Numbered from the stretch's first letter, positions 25,390 through 34,969 are shown. The stretch is 64,000 nt of DNA from Bradyrhizobium septentrionale (GCF_011516645.4 NZ_CP088285.1:4172501-4236500), one strand, 5' to 3'. Notes: a model not told the origin generated them from the sequence alone. Numbers and translations are program-made.

Positions 25390-26892
25390 CTATCGCGCGG
25401 AGGCGTTCCCGGCCTCGCCTTGCGTGCGCAAATGATGGCCGAGCACGAGCCCGGTCAGGCACAGCAACAGCCCGAGCGCCGGCGGCGCAAACAGGGCTTC
25501 TTCCTGGAAGATGCTGTTGACCAGCACGACCATCGTGCCGAACGCGGCGAGCCCCTGGATGAGAATTCCGGAGGACGCGTAGAGGCGCCAGGCCTTCAGC
25601 GCCATCGCGAAGAAGAAGCCGAGCGGCACCACGGCGCCGATGCCCATCTGGTAAAGCAGCACGCCGACGGCGCTCTCCACCGCGCCGTCCATCGTGCCGG
25701 CCGCCTGCGCGGCGTTCCAGTCGATCGAGAAGTAACCCTCGGAGAGATTGCCGCCGACGCCAAGCCCGCGGCCGATCGGGTTCTGCAGAAAACCATCCCA
25801 TCCGCCCATGAAGCCGATCACGTGGAAATCGCCGATCTCGAGCCCAATACGGATGGCCGCGATGGCGTACAGCACGAGCCCAACGAGCGCGACGGCCAGG
25901 GTGATGGCGGCGCCGAGCAGCCAGGTTGCCGTCCAGGCCAGGCCTACGAAGATGACCAGGATGAGCGCGCCCTTCACGCTGCAGCAGATCAGCAGCGGGA
26001 TCGCGGCCAGCGCCAGCCAGCGATATCCTACTGCGAACAGGAACAGGATGGAGAAGGCGATCCCGTAGCCGAAGCTGATCGGGCTCATGTTCGGCCCGAA
26101 GATGCGCAGCAACGATGAGAGCCCGAGATCCTCGAACAGCGGACTGTTGAGAAAGCTGAAGCGGAAGCGGTCGATCAGATCCACCGGGACATTGCCGGTT
26201 GCGCGCATCTGGGCTTCCCAGGATCCGGAGCGGCTCGCCTTCAACTCGTCGAAGTGCCAGAACGTGTAGCCGTTGGTGATATGGAGCCAGAAGTCGCGGA
26301 ACAGCAGTTCGACATATCCGCAGGCGATCAGCAGCGTGGCGACAGTCACCAGGAACGGCGTGATGCGGATCTCGAACGTTGCTGCCGTGAGCAGCGACAG
26401 CTGAAACAGAAACAGCGGCAGCGCGATGTTGCGCAGATAGACCAGTGCCGCATGCGAGTCCTGCACGGCGCCGAGCAGGAAATACGCCGTCACGACCGCG
26501 AGGGTAACTAACCCCCATTTCATGATCCGGTCGATCTCCAGCGAATGCTTGCGCTCGCGCAGCGCATAGAGTGCCAGCGTGACCAGCCACATCATCGCGA
26601 TGACGAGGAAATTGTAGCCCTTGACGAAATCCATCTCCTGCTCGGTCGTCATGTAGGACGACAAAATCGAGACGAACAGATTCTGGAAGAAGATGATGAA
26701 GATGGCGATCGACGGCGCATAGGCCGGCGCTGCGAGCACGATGGCGCAGCCGATCAGGCTTTCGACGACGATTGCCAAGCCGGCGTTGGCCGCCTGCAGG
26801 ATCGGCGCGAACGCGATCGATGCCACGGCGATGCCGAGTGCAGGAACGAGGTCGCCGGCCAACAGCGGCCGCGGGGCTATCTCTGCGCGCAC
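25390..26892 (-). CDS. Multi-pass membrane protein, probable polysaccharide polymerase
   Basis: A 500-residue protein with about 11-12 predicted membrane helices (for example VPALGIAVASIAFAPILQAA, ALFLFQLSLLTAATF-type stretches and IGAVVPLGFFFAMALKAWRL). A large central loop with FHVIGFMGGWDGFLQNPIGR and GLGVGGNLSEGYFSIDWNAA resembles the periplasmic loop of O-antigen ligase/Wzy-type proteins. It lies at one edge of the polysaccharide locus, and polymerisation is inferred from that context. A GTG at 26892 with AGG 9 bases upstream is the better start; a TTG at 26931 is possible. A second ligase-like gene lies at 38521. Confidence 0.75.
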   Translation of the reverse strand: MRAEIAPRPLLAGDLVPALGIAVASIAFAPILQAANAGLAIVVESLIGCAIVLAAPAYAPSIAIFIIFFQNLFVSILSSYMTTEQEMDFVKGYNFLVIAMMWLVTLALYALRERKHSLEIDRIMKWGLVTLAVVTAYFLLGAVQDSHAALVYLRNIALPLFLFQLSLLTAATFEIRITPFLVTVATLLIACGYVELLFRDFWLHITNGYTFWHFDELKASRSGSWEAQMRATGNVPVDLIDRFRFSFLNSPLFEDLGLSSLLRIFGPNMSPISFGYGIAFSILFLFAVGYRWLALAAIPLLICCSVKGALILVIFVGLAWTATWLLGAAITLAVALVGLVLYAIAAIRIGLEIGDFHVIGFMGGWDGFLQNPIGRGLGVGGNLSEGYFSIDWNAAQAAGTMDGAVESAVGVLLYQMGIGAVVPLGFFFAMALKAWRLYASSGILIQGLAAFGTMVVLVNSIFQEEALFAPPALGLLLCLTGLVLGHHLRTQGEAGNASAR

Positions 26893-26967
26893 GAGCTCTG
26901 ACCTAAAATGACCGGACGTCCGGCGTGCCAATTCCGCATCGTCGATCTAGCCGCGCATTGTGTAAGA

Positions 26968-26978
26968 TTAAGTTAACC
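26968..26978. promoter_or_regulatory. TTAAGTTAACC motif upstream of the polymerase gene
   Basis: TTAAGTTAACC lies 75-85 bases upstream of the polymerase start, in AT-rich DNA between same-strand genes. TTAACC recurs at 30580, 34684-34689 (reverse), 37241 and 37339 in other intergenic regions of this locus. Resemblance to CtrA half-sites (TTAACCAT) is noted; binding is not shown. Confidence 0.4.
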
Positions 26979-26985
26979 AAGTGAG

Positions 26986-28092
26986 CTAGCGCGTTCCGAG
27001 CAGCGCCTTCAGCGCCTCGGGGTCAGCCTTGCCGGTGACGGCGTCGGCCAGGCCAAAGCCCTGCATCATCTCCCAATGGGTCCAGCCCCAGCAATGTTGC
27101 CGGGCGTAGTCCGTCACGCCGGCGAGCCAGCGCAGACGGCTGTCGCGCGGAGCGCCGGCCTTGAGCACACCGAATTCGTTGATGATGATCGGGCGCGAAT
27201 ATTGCTGCTGCCAGGCGGCTGCAGGCGCGAGCCATTTGTCGATGCCGCGATCGGGAATTGCCCTGTCCAGCACGGCGAGCGCCTTGCGCTTGTCCAGCGC
27301 GGCGAGTTGCTCTCGCAACTCTCGAACCTTGGGATCGTCGGCCTGCATCGGATAGGGCAGTCCGGTGATGTCGTGGAGCGGCTCGGCTGGATCCCAATGG
27401 GCCTGATGGGTGAACACCATCGGATCGTAGAAGTGGATGGCGTAGACGACGTTCGGATCGTCGAGCGGCGTGAAGCCTGGCAGGGAATCCGCGCGCTGCC
27501 AGTTGACCGGCCCGGTGATCAGCGTCGTCTGCGGAAGCAGCCGGCGAATGAATCCGGCGAGCTCCCGGACTTCGCCCTGCCACTGCGCTGCGTCGACATC
27601 GGGCTCGTTCAACAGCTCCGCAAAGACGCGATCGGAGGGATAGCGCTGCATGACCCGCGCGAGCCCGGTCCATGCGCTCTTCATTTCGCTCATCGCACCG
27701 GGCGGGTCGTCCTTGTGCAGGGTGTTGAAGCGCTCGCCGGAATGCAGGTCGACCGACACGGCATAGCCGAGCGCGAGCAGGGTCTTCAGCGCGACGTCGA
27801 CGGTGTTCAGACGGCGGTCGATCTCCGCCTTCGCGGCGAAGCGCGGCATGACGAAGTCGGCGGGCACCGGCAGCCGGATATGGGTCATGCCGGCCCTGCG
27901 CAGTTGCAGCAGCAGGCTGCGCGCCGGCGCTGACCGCGGATCGGCGATCCAGCCATCGGCGTTGACGCCGCGTGACAGCGCCTTGAGCCGATCCGCCGGG
28001 ACGCCTTCGATCAAGGCGGGGCAAGCCTGTGCGGCGGCCGACAGCAATATCGAAGCGGCGGCGATGATGGCTGATATCGATGGTCGCGTCAT
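26986..28092 (-). CDS. Exported glycoside hydrolase family 5-like protein
   Basis: A 368-residue secreted enzyme. After a signal peptide (about residues 1-23, ending SAAAQA) comes a TIM barrel with GH5 signatures: RAGMTHIRLPVPADFV, VSVDLHSGERFN, the acid/base in AELLNEPDVD (E163), AIHFYDPMVFTHQ, and the nucleophile in IIINEFGVL (E306). GH5 enzymes cut beta-glucans, mannans or related polymers. It lies 64 bases after the chain-length protein gene on the same strand, so it probably trims, processes or releases the polymer made here. The target linkage is unknown. Confidence 0.9.
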   Translation of the reverse strand: MTRPSISAIIAAASILLSAAAQACPALIEGVPADRLKALSRGVNADGWIADPRSAPARSLLLQLRRAGMTHIRLPVPADFVMPRFAAKAEIDRRLNTVDVALKTLLALGYAVSVDLHSGERFNTLHKDDPPGAMSEMKSAWTGLARVMQRYPSDRVFAELLNEPDVDAAQWQGEVRELAGFIRRLLPQTTLITGPVNWQRADSLPGFTPLDDPNVVYAIHFYDPMVFTHQAHWDPAEPLHDITGLPYPMQADDPKVRELREQLAALDKRKALAVLDRAIPDRGIDKWLAPAAAWQQQYSRPIIINEFGVLKAGAPRDSRLRWLAGVTDYARQHCWGWTHWEMMQGFGLADAVTGKADPEALKALLGTR

Positions 28093-28156
28093 TGACGATC
28101 AACTCGCGATCGCTGGTGCAGGAGCGGGGCACAACGTGACGCGGCCGGCGCGTCGC

Positions 28157-30475
28157 TCAGGCATACTGCTTGTCGTGTTGCGGACCTGCGACGGTGGGCT
28201 GCAGTTCGTTGAGAACGACGCCGGCGAGCTTGCTTTCGGCTCCGCCAAGCGCGGCGATGATGTCTTCCATCGACGCGTTGATGTCGCGATCCACCGGCAG
28301 CGCGGCGATCAACCCGTCGGCGACCTCGAACAGCCGCCGTTCGTCCGTGCCCCACGGCATGGACGGCCCGTCCAGGACCACGAGGTCATGGCCGCCGGCG
28401 GAGCGCGCCTGGGCGATCGCCTTCCGGATCGCTTCGCAGGCCTTGGCGGGATTGTCCTTGATCGCCGGCAGGATCGCGATGCCGTTAGCGGTGTTGACGG
28501 CGCGGGACGCCTTGCTGCCGATGGTGAGCCAATCGAGGCGGCTCGGCTTGCTCTGGCCGGGATGCGCGACGCAGTCGGTCAGCGCATGGGCGGCGGTGTC
28601 GGCATCGATCAGCAGCACGCGGGCACCGTCGCGCGCGGCGACCAGTGCGATGTTGAGCGCGACGACGCTGCGATCGGGATCGTCGCCCGTGCCGATCACG
28701 GCCAGCACGGGGACGGCTTTGGGGGCAATTCCCGCAGCCAGTGCCGCATGGATCTGGCGCATCGTGTTCGAGAACGAGCCGAGTGCCGAACTGGTGCGCA
28801 GCGTCGGCCAGCCGAAATGCGTGACGTCGGCGGGATGGTCGCCGGTCAGGATTCCGCCAAGCGTGCGCATGACGTCACTCTCCTGCAACTCGGCGATCAG
28901 CGGCTTCTCGATCACGGGCTTGTCGATTGCGACGGCCGCCGGCTGTACCGCGGGCGGTGCCTGCACAGGCGGCTTCACCTTGGCGATGACGGGCTGCCGT
29001 TCCGGTGCGGCATCCTGCTTCGGCTGGAGTTTGGGGCGGATCGGATCGGCGCCGGGCGCCAGCTGGCTGGCGGCAACGATCCAGCCTGCGGCGGCGAGCC
29101 CGCCGAACATGAAGCCGATCATCGCGAGCAGGCTCATCGCCGGCGGGAAGGTCCGCTGCTGCGGGATCGTGGCATCGCCGATCACGCGCGCGCTGGAGGT
29201 GTTGAGGCTCTCCTGCTCCTCGGTCTCGCGCGAGCGCTTGAGGAAGGATTGATACACGTCGCGGCTGGCATCGACATCGCGCTCGAGCTCGCGCAGCCGC
29301 ACCGACGCCTGGCTCATCTGCACGCTCTGGTGCTTCTGGACATCCAGCGCCTTGTTGAGCGAGGCCTCGTAGTCGCGCGCCCGGGTCAGATCGTTCTTCG
29401 CCGACAGCGCGACGCGGTCGATCTCTTCCTTGATGGTCCGTCGCAGATCCTCGACCTGCTGCTCAACCTGGCGCAGCGCCGGATGCCGCGGCCCGAGCTC
29501 GCCCTGCAGCTCGGCCTGCCGCTTCTTCACATCCGCATATTGCGAGCGCAGATTGGCGATGGTCGGCGATTGCAGGGCTTCGGGAATCGCGCCCGGGTCC
29601 ATCGAGCCGCGGCGGCTGGCCTCGATCTGGTCGTACTTGGCCTGGGCATCGAGCGTCAGTGCCCGCGCCGCGGCCAGCCGCTGGTTGCCGACCGATAGCT
29701 GCTGGTCGGTGAGCAGATTATCCTGCGAGCCGACGAAATTGTTCTGCGCCTTGTAGGTTGCGAGTGCTTCTTCCGCGTTGCGCAGGCGCTGCTGCAGCTC
29801 CTTCAGGCGGCCGGACAGGTCGCGCGTGGCGCGCCGCGCGGCATCGGCCTGCGACTTCTTGGACTCGGTGAGATAGGCCTTGGCGATCGCGTTGGAGAGC
29901 ATCGCCGCCGTGACCGGGTCGTGCGACCACACGTCGATGTCGACGATGAAGGTGCGATCGGTCTTCTTGACGTTGATATGGCGGTTCAGCGTATCGAGCG
30001 TGTTCATCTCGATCTGCTGTTGCTGTTCCGCGGTCTGCCGCGGTTCGATGCCGAACAGGCCGAGCAGCGCCGCGGGCAGGCCCTTGCTTGCGGCGCCGCC
30101 GCCGAACTCGGGATCCTCGACCAGGTTGGTGTCGCGGATCACCTGCAGCAGCACATTGTTTGACGTGATCAGGCGCGACTGGCTCTCGACCACCATCGAG
30201 AGGCCGGAGACGTCCTGGGCGCGCGGGGTCAGCTCGCGCTCGACCAGCTGCAGCTCGCGCGGGTCGACATAGAGCTGGGCGCCGGCGGTATATTTCGGCG
30301 TCAGGCTTTTGCCGATCGCGACCGCGATGCAGGCGCAGAGCAGGGCGACTGAGACGATTACGACCTTGCGCGCCCACAACAGCCGGATCAGCTCGAGCAC
30401 GTTGAAGCCGGCCGGGATTGCGGCCCGGCGCGGCTCCGGACTGGCCCGGTTGATCGGCTGGTCATAGCTAAGCAT
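28157..30475 (-). CDS. Wzz/Wzc-type chain-length and export protein with degenerate kinase domain
   Basis: A 772-residue inner-membrane protein. The N-terminal Wzz domain is flanked by two membrane helices (near 36-53 and 443-468) around a long coiled coil (RDLSGRLKELQQRLRNAEEA). The cytoplasmic C-terminus has the BY-kinase fold: VPVLAVIGTGDDPDRSVVAL where the P-loop should be (589-608), RVLLIDADTA (near 620, Walker A') and HDLVVLDGPS (near 698, Walker B). The P-loop has no GK(S/T), and no tyrosine-rich tail is seen, so it probably does not phosphorylate. The start at 30475 was chosen; a longer reading runs into AT-rich promoter DNA. It would set polymer length and contact the outer-membrane exporter, which is not in this locus. 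Confidence 0.9.
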   Translation of the reverse strand: MLSYDQPINRASPEPRRAAIPAGFNVLELIRLLWARKVVIVSVALLCACIAVAIGKSLTPKYTAGAQLYVDPRELQLVERELTPRAQDVSGLSMVVESQSRLITSNNVLLQVIRDTNLVEDPEFGGGAASKGLPAALLGLFGIEPRQTAEQQQQIEMNTLDTLNRHINVKKTDRTFIVDIDVWSHDPVTAAMLSNAIAKAYLTESKKSQADAARRATRDLSGRLKELQQRLRNAEEALATYKAQNNFVGSQDNLLTDQQLSVGNQRLAAARALTLDAQAKYDQIEASRRGSMDPGAIPEALQSPTIANLRSQYADVKKRQAELQGELGPRHPALRQVEQQVEDLRRTIKEEIDRVALSAKNDLTRARDYEASLNKALDVQKHQSVQMSQASVRLRELERDVDASRDVYQSFLKRSRETEEQESLNTSSARVIGDATIPQQRTFPPAMSLLAMIGFMFGGLAAAGWIVAASQLAPGADPIRPKLQPKQDAAPERQPVIAKVKPPVQAPPAVQPAAVAIDKPVIEKPLIAELQESDVMRTLGGILTGDHPADVTHFGWPTLRTSSALGSFSNTMRQIHAALAAGIAPKAVPVLAVIGTGDDPDRSVVALNIALVAARDGARVLLIDADTAAHALTDCVAHPGQSKPSRLDWLTIGSKASRAVNTANGIAILPAIKDNPAKACEAIRKAIAQARSAGGHDLVVLDGPSMPWGTDERRLFEVADGLIAALPVDRDINASMEDIIAALGGAESKLAGVVLNELQPTVAGPQHDKQYA

Positions 30476-30579
30476 CGACCCCAGCTTCCATCTGAATGGC
30501 CGCACGCATCGGCTGAGGAGCACTCTTTCGGGCCACGCAACGCGCACGAGACGATGCGGAAAATACGCAACACGAAAAA

Positions 30580-30587
30580 TTAACCAT
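30580..30587 (+). promoter_or_regulatory. TTAACCAT, candidate CtrA half-site
   Basis: TTAACCAT sits 105 bases upstream of the Wzz-type gene in AT-rich DNA. The same octamer occurs upstream of two other transcription units of this locus (34682-34689 reverse, 37241-37248). CtrA is known to use TTAACCAT-type sites in alphaproteobacteria; control here is inference. Confidence 0.4.
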
Positions 30588-30628
30588 ACTCATTCGCCGA
30601 CTATTCACCAGAAAGGCAAACAAAGGGT

Positions 30629-31381
30629 TTAAGCGCGGGCGCATCGGAACGCCTCCGCCATCGTCAAGACAGGGACATTGCGCCGCGCCGCGGCTTCCAG
30701 CGCGTGGGTCATGAGGTCGGGCGAGCAGCCGTACAGGCTCGGAACGTCGGCGACGTCGTGGCTGTAAAAAATTAACCAGCCGTTCATGTTTGCCGCCTCG
30801 GCGAACGCCATGTCGATCCGTTCGCGGGACATCTGGCGGTCGATCAGCGGCATGGCGCGGAGGAATTGCAGATCGACTTCGCCGTTGTTCACGCCCGGCA
30901 CGATGCTGCGGCAGGTGCGGAATTCGGACTTCAGCTGGTGCTTCCGCGCATAGGAGCCGTAGCCGAACGGGTAGGCGAAGGTCTCGACCGGCATGGTCGG
31001 ATCAAGTGAATGGAAATAGGTGCGGTTGCGCGCGATCTCCGCGGCCAGCGACGTCTCGTCGAGATCGCAGGCGCGGCGGTGTGAGAAGGTGTGACAACCG
31101 ATCTCGTGGCCGCGGCGATGCAGCGAGACGACATCGTCGGCGCTGCCGCTGCTCCAGTCCGGCGCGTCGAGCCCGACCAATCCGCCCGACACGTAGAATG
31201 TGCCGCGGGCGCCGTAGGACTCCAGAATGTCGGCGCCGAACGTCGCCGCGCTCTTTGGCAGATCGTCAAAGGTGAAGGTCACCATCGGCGTCGCATTGCT
31301 CAGGCGGAAACGCTCGACCTGCACATGCATCGCCAGCCGGTGGCTGACCTTGACCCTGGCTTCCGACCACAGCGCGTTCAT
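30629..31381 (-). CDS. Polysaccharide deacetylase (carbohydrate esterase 4 type)
   Basis: A 250-residue enzyme of the NodB fold. The metal-binding TFDD is visible in MVTFTFDDLPKSAATF, and the paired histidines lie in GHEIGCHTFSHRRACD. VETFAYPFGYGSYARKHQL and GWLIFYSHDVADVPSLYG fit the later motifs. There is no signal peptide, so it may act on a lipid-linked intermediate in the cytoplasm, or the assignment to cell location is wrong. It starts inside the last codons of the methyltransferase gene (4-base ATGA overlap), so the two are translationally coupled. It probably removes acetyl groups from an amino sugar of the polymer (inference). Confidence 0.9.
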   Translation of the reverse strand: MNALWSEARVKVSHRLAMHVQVERFRLSNATPMVTFTFDDLPKSAATFGADILESYGARGTFYVSGGLVGLDAPDWSSGSADDVVSLHRRGHEIGCHTFSHRRACDLDETSLAAEIARNRTYFHSLDPTMPVETFAYPFGYGSYARKHQLKSEFRTCRSIVPGVNNGEVDLQFLRAMPLIDRQMSRERIDMAFAEAANMNGWLIFYSHDVADVPSLYGCSPDLMTHALEAAARRNVPVLTMAEAFRCARA

Positions 31382-32208
31382 GACCCAAGCTTCCGCAGGA
31401 TCACGTGATAGTCGCCGTGCCGGACGTCGATCCTGCCCGGCAGCAATGCATTTATCGCCTTCGCTGCCGCGTCGATCACGGCGGCCAGAACAGGCTTGCG
31501 CCGGCGCATCTCGGGATAGCGCGGGCTCTCGTATTTCTTCCGGTAGATGACCTGCAGCCCGCGGTCGGCGACGAACGCTTCGAGATTGGTCAGCGTCACC
31601 ATCGGATGGAAATGGGTCGGGAACGGCGCCTCGCCCGGTAGCCCGGCATTCTTCTCGCCGCGGATGGTGCGGTAGAACCAGACATGAAACCAGTGCGGGG
31701 AGTATTTCGTGACGATGCCCGACAGCGACTTCGGGTTCGGTGCGCCCATCAGCAACAGCCCGTTCGGCTTCAGCGCCTCGCAGAATCCGCTCAGCACGGC
31801 CGCCACATCCGGAATGTGCTCGATGACGTTGTAGCAGATGATCAGGTCGAATCGCTCAGGCCGGAAGCGATAGGTCTGGATGTCGCCCAGGACGGCTTCT
31901 TGCGCATAGCTGTTGTTGCGGATCTGATCGGCATCGATGTCGACGACGGTCACATGCGCACGGCGCAGCACGCCGAGCGGCAAATAGCTGGTCGAGCCGC
32001 CGCCGGCTTCGTAGATCGACAGCGGCCCGGCCGGCAGCCGGGCTTCGAGGATGCTGTGAACCGTAAGCAGGCTCTGCTTGGCCTCGCCGGGCGGCAGCGC
32101 GAGCAGCGATTCCGGATGGATCTCAGCGGGAACCGGCACCGAGAGCTCGGTGCGTGCGGCAAGACGTGTAGCAAGCGCAAGGGATTTGGTCATCGGCTCA
32201 CCCGACAT
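31378..32208 (-). CDS. Class I SAM-dependent methyltransferase
   Basis: A 276-residue enzyme with the Rossmann methyltransferase core: SIYEAGGGSTSYLPLGVL (motif I, near residue 65), VTVVDIDADQIRNNSYAQ (motif II), FDLIICYNVIEHIPDVAAVL (motif IV) and ALKPNGLLLMGAPNPKSLSG. It lies in a tightly packed operon: it overlaps the end of the flippase gene by 11 bases if started at 32208 (an alternative ATG at 32193 gives no overlap) and overlaps the deacetylase start by 4 bases. It probably O-methylates a sugar or a lipid-linked intermediate of the polysaccharide (inference from context). Confidence 0.88.
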   Translation of the reverse strand: MSGEPMTKSLALATRLAARTELSVPVPAEIHPESLLALPPGEAKQSLLTVHSILEARLPAGPLSIYEAGGGSTSYLPLGVLRRAHVTVVDIDADQIRNNSYAQEAVLGDIQTYRFRPERFDLIICYNVIEHIPDVAAVLSGFCEALKPNGLLLMGAPNPKSLSGIVTKYSPHWFHVWFYRTIRGEKNAGLPGEAPFPTHFHPMVTLTNLEAFVADRGLQVIYRKKYESPRYPEMRRRKPVLAAVIDAAAKAINALLPGRIDVRHGDYHVILRKLGS

Positions 32209-33640
32209 TGCTGTTTGCGAATTTGGTACGGAACATGGCGAGGCCCTGCTTCAGCCGGCCGCGCAGGCGCGCGATGTCGAACAGCCAGCAGAGCGCGGCG
32301 TAGACGGCGAACCCCGCGCCGATCAGCACGATGCTGGCGGGCAGATCGGCGAGATGCAACGCGCGGTCGAGCGCACCCACGGTGAGCGCCATCGCGAGTG
32401 CGGCGATGACGATCAAAGCGAGGCGGCCGAGCGGGATTGGTATCCGGAAAGCGAAGCGGCTCAGGATCAGGGCACAGGCAAAGCCGGTGATGTCGGCGCC
32501 GAGCCGCGCCCAGGCCGCGCCGATCGTGCCGTCAAGGCTGACCAGCAGATAGGACAGGATCACATTCGCCGCGATGATCGAGGCGGTGTTGATCAGATAG
32601 AAGGAATTGCGCCCCGACAGCAGGAAGCTCGCATGCAGATATTGCTGCGTCAGCACCTGGAACAGCACGGCGATTGCGATGATCGGCATGATCTCGCCCG
32701 CGATCGCGCGGAAGTCGACGCCGAGGATGATGTTGGCGACATGCGGGGCGATCAGCGCGAAGCCGAGACAGGCCGGCAGCGTGACGCCAGTGAGCAGTTC
32801 GAGGCAGTCGGCGAGGTGGCTCCTGACCGCGGCGTCGCCTTGCCGTGCCTGGATCTGCACGGCCATCGGGAAGAACGCCGCGGCCATGCTCATCGCCGGC
32901 ATCATCAGGGTCTGGCGCACCAGGTCGAGCGCCGCGACATATTTGCCGGCGTCGGCCGCGCCGATCAGGTTGGCGATCATGAAGCGGTCGGTCACGCTCG
33001 AGATCGCAAGCAACGTCAGCGACACGGTCAGTGGCAGGCCGGCGCGGGCCAGCGATTGCAGGTCGGCGCGGTCGAAGTTCAGGGCCGTGCCGCGCCATGC
33101 GCGGCGCGACTGCACGAGCACGGCCAGGAGATAGGCCGAGGCGGCCGCAAGCAGCAGCAGGAAGCCGCTCGGGCTGACCGTTGCGGCTACGACGCCGAAG
33201 CCGAGCAGGGCGCCGGCGCGGACCAGCGTCGCCTTCATCACCGAAAGCGCCTGCAGCCGGGCGCGCAGCAGATCCTGCGTCAGCTCGAACAGGCCGATCG
33301 CGATTGCGAGAACGACGGCTGCCAGCGCGGCAGTCGCATCGAGGCCGACCAGACGCGCCAGCAGATAGGCGATCGGCGCGGTGAGGCAGCAGATCAGATA
33401 GCCCGACGCCACCAGGCCGCGGACATCGGTGCCGTCGTCGCGGCCGTGGCCGCTCAGGATCAGGTTGCGAAACCAGCCGACCAGGAACACGGAGATGACG
33501 GAGGCAAAGCCGACACCGAGCAGGTAGACGCCATAATCATGCGGCGCGAACAGCCGCGTGAAGATGAACACGCTGAGCAGGCCGAGCAGCGCCGAGAGCA
33601 CGTTGGCGGTCAAATTGATGCTGGCCTGTCCGATCAGCAT
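32198..33640 (-). CDS. Wzx-like polysaccharide flippase (MATE/MVF superfamily)
   Basis: A 480-residue inner-membrane protein with about 12-14 helices. MLIGQASINLTANVLSALLG and FIFTRLFAPHDYGVYLLGVG are the typical opening of oligosaccharide flippases, and ALSVMKATLVRAGALLGFG, VTDRFMIANLIGAADAGKY and FLLSGRNSFYLINTASIIAA are in expected places. It moves lipid-linked repeat units across the membrane. The ATG at 33640 has GGAG upstream and overlaps the upstream gene's stop by 7 bases; a reading extending 300 bases further overlaps that gene and has no membrane character. Confidence 0.92.
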   Translation of the reverse strand: MLIGQASINLTANVLSALLGLLSVFIFTRLFAPHDYGVYLLGVGFASVISVFLVGWFRNLILSGHGRDDGTDVRGLVASGYLICCLTAPIAYLLARLVGLDATAALAAVVLAIAIGLFELTQDLLRARLQALSVMKATLVRAGALLGFGVVAATVSPSGFLLLLAAASAYLLAVLVQSRRAWRGTALNFDRADLQSLARAGLPLTVSLTLLAISSVTDRFMIANLIGAADAGKYVAALDLVRQTLMMPAMSMAAAFFPMAVQIQARQGDAAVRSHLADCLELLTGVTLPACLGFALIAPHVANIILGVDFRAIAGEIMPIIAIAVLFQVLTQQYLHASFLLSGRNSFYLINTASIIAANVILSYLLVSLDGTIGAAWARLGADITGFACALILSRFAFRIPIPLGRLALIVIAALAMALTVGALDRALHLADLPASIVLIGAGFAVYAALCWLFDIARLRGRLKQGLAMFRTKFANSNVG

Positions 33641-34560
33641 GATGCGGCGAGCTCCGCCGGCCGTGTCGCCGCCATTGAGCCCAGGATGGCGTCGCTCTCG
33701 GCCACCACCTCGCGAATCGTCGCGACCGGCGTCCCCGAGAACGATGCGATCGAGAACGCGACGTCGTCCTTGTTGGCACGCAGCAGCAGCCGGGTCAGCT
33801 CGTCCTTGCTCAGGGTCGGATCGTCCCAGTAGCTGACGCATTGCGTCTTGGGGACGACGGAGTGACGGAGCGCAGATGCCTCGTCGTTTATGATGAAGAA
33901 GCCGTACAGCAGATATTCGGAGAACTCGCGGGTCCGGCACAGCGCCTCGATCCAGCTCATGCCGGAGACGGCCTCGATCCGCTCGGCGAGCGCGCGGGTG
34001 GTCTGCTTGTCCCAGAAGATGATGTGCCCGATGAAATCAGGCGCCGGAAACGGCGGCGTCGGCAGGCCGATCAGCTGGTGGCTGGTCGCGAGCCAGCGCG
34101 AATGGCGCGGCTGATCGGCGGTGACGGCGTCGGCCATTTTCAGGAGCGGGATCGTGTTCGGATACTGGAAGCGCGCGAGGTCGAAATCGCGGAAGAACAC
34201 GATGTCCGAATCCAGGATGCAGAACCGCTCATAGGGCAGCGTGATCGTTGCCGCGATCTTGAGGATCTGTTGCACGTGCCAGCCGTTCACCGGCTTGGCG
34301 CGCAGCGACCACCAGAACTGGCGGCGCTTGCGCTGGATCACGCGCGGCAGCGGCCGCAGCCAGTCGGGCAGGAAGGAGGAGGCGGGGATGATGATGCGGC
34401 GCTCGCTGGCGAGCGGCGCGAACAGCGGCAGGTCGCAATCCGGCACCAGCAGATAATGCCTGGAGAAGGACGTGACGTGGCGATCGACGCTCTCGCAGAG
34501 CAGCGTGCAGATTTCCAGATCGCGCCCGTAGGTCGGGGTCAGCAACGCGACAGGGTTCAT
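33634..34560 (-). CDS. DUF6492-family protein, probable glycosyltransferase-like
   Basis: A 308-residue cytoplasmic protein. It begins MNPVALLTPTYGRDLEICTL, like nucleotide-sugar enzymes, and contains YERFCILDSDIVFFRDFDLA with a DSD motif in place of the DxD that holds a metal-sugar nucleotide in GT-A enzymes. HQLIGLPTPPFPAPDFIGH and FSEYLLYGFFIINDEASALR follow. It is recognised as DUF6492-like; no enzyme activity is known to me. It is the first gene of a four-gene operon (with flippase, methyltransferase and deacetylase) and probably adds a sugar to the repeat unit. Confidence 0.75.
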   Translation of the reverse strand: MNPVALLTPTYGRDLEICTLLCESVDRHVTSFSRHYLLVPDCDLPLFAPLASERRIIIPASSFLPDWLRPLPRVIQRKRRQFWWSLRAKPVNGWHVQQILKIAATITLPYERFCILDSDIVFFRDFDLARFQYPNTIPLLKMADAVTADQPRHSRWLATSHQLIGLPTPPFPAPDFIGHIIFWDKQTTRALAERIEAVSGMSWIEALCRTREFSEYLLYGFFIINDEASALRHSVVPKTQCVSYWDDPTLSKDELTRLLLRANKDDVAFSIASFSGTPVATIREVVAESDAILGSMAATRPAELAASC

Positions 34561-34969
34561 CTTGTAACTCTCTCCGGCGTCACCGTTTCAAGGCGGAACA
34601 TCGTGGCCGCCAGACTTGTCCTGAACCCCAGTTCAGCAAGATCGGTGCCGGAGGATTTTGATGACCCCATCGACGGCGCTGATGGTTAAGCAATGGTAAA
34701 TGGCGGCGGGCAGCATCGGTTAACGGATCGGAAGGAAACGTCGGGTTGCGCGATTTTGACGCTGGATCGCGACGTTGCCCGGATATTGCAGTGTTGCTGG
34801 CTCGATTGCCGACGAGGTCGGCGCAGGCAGGTGCGCATGCAGATTTGGTGGCATTTCCAGCGGATGAGCGGCGCGGTCAGCCCGCAGGCAGCGCCATCCG
34901 TCCATTTCGAGACAGCGGCGCTGTGCGCTTTTGGCACACGCGCTGCGCACGAGTTTGTCGGAGCGCGCC
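34561..34969. other. Divergent promoter region with TTAACC motifs, no gene
   Basis: In this 409-base gap between the divergent DUF6492 and GH26 genes, ATGGTTAA (TTAACCAT on the minus strand) is at 34682-34689 and CGGTTAACGG near 34717-34726. Small open frames here have no domain character or ribosome sites. It most likely holds the promoters of both transcription units. Confidence 0.5.
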
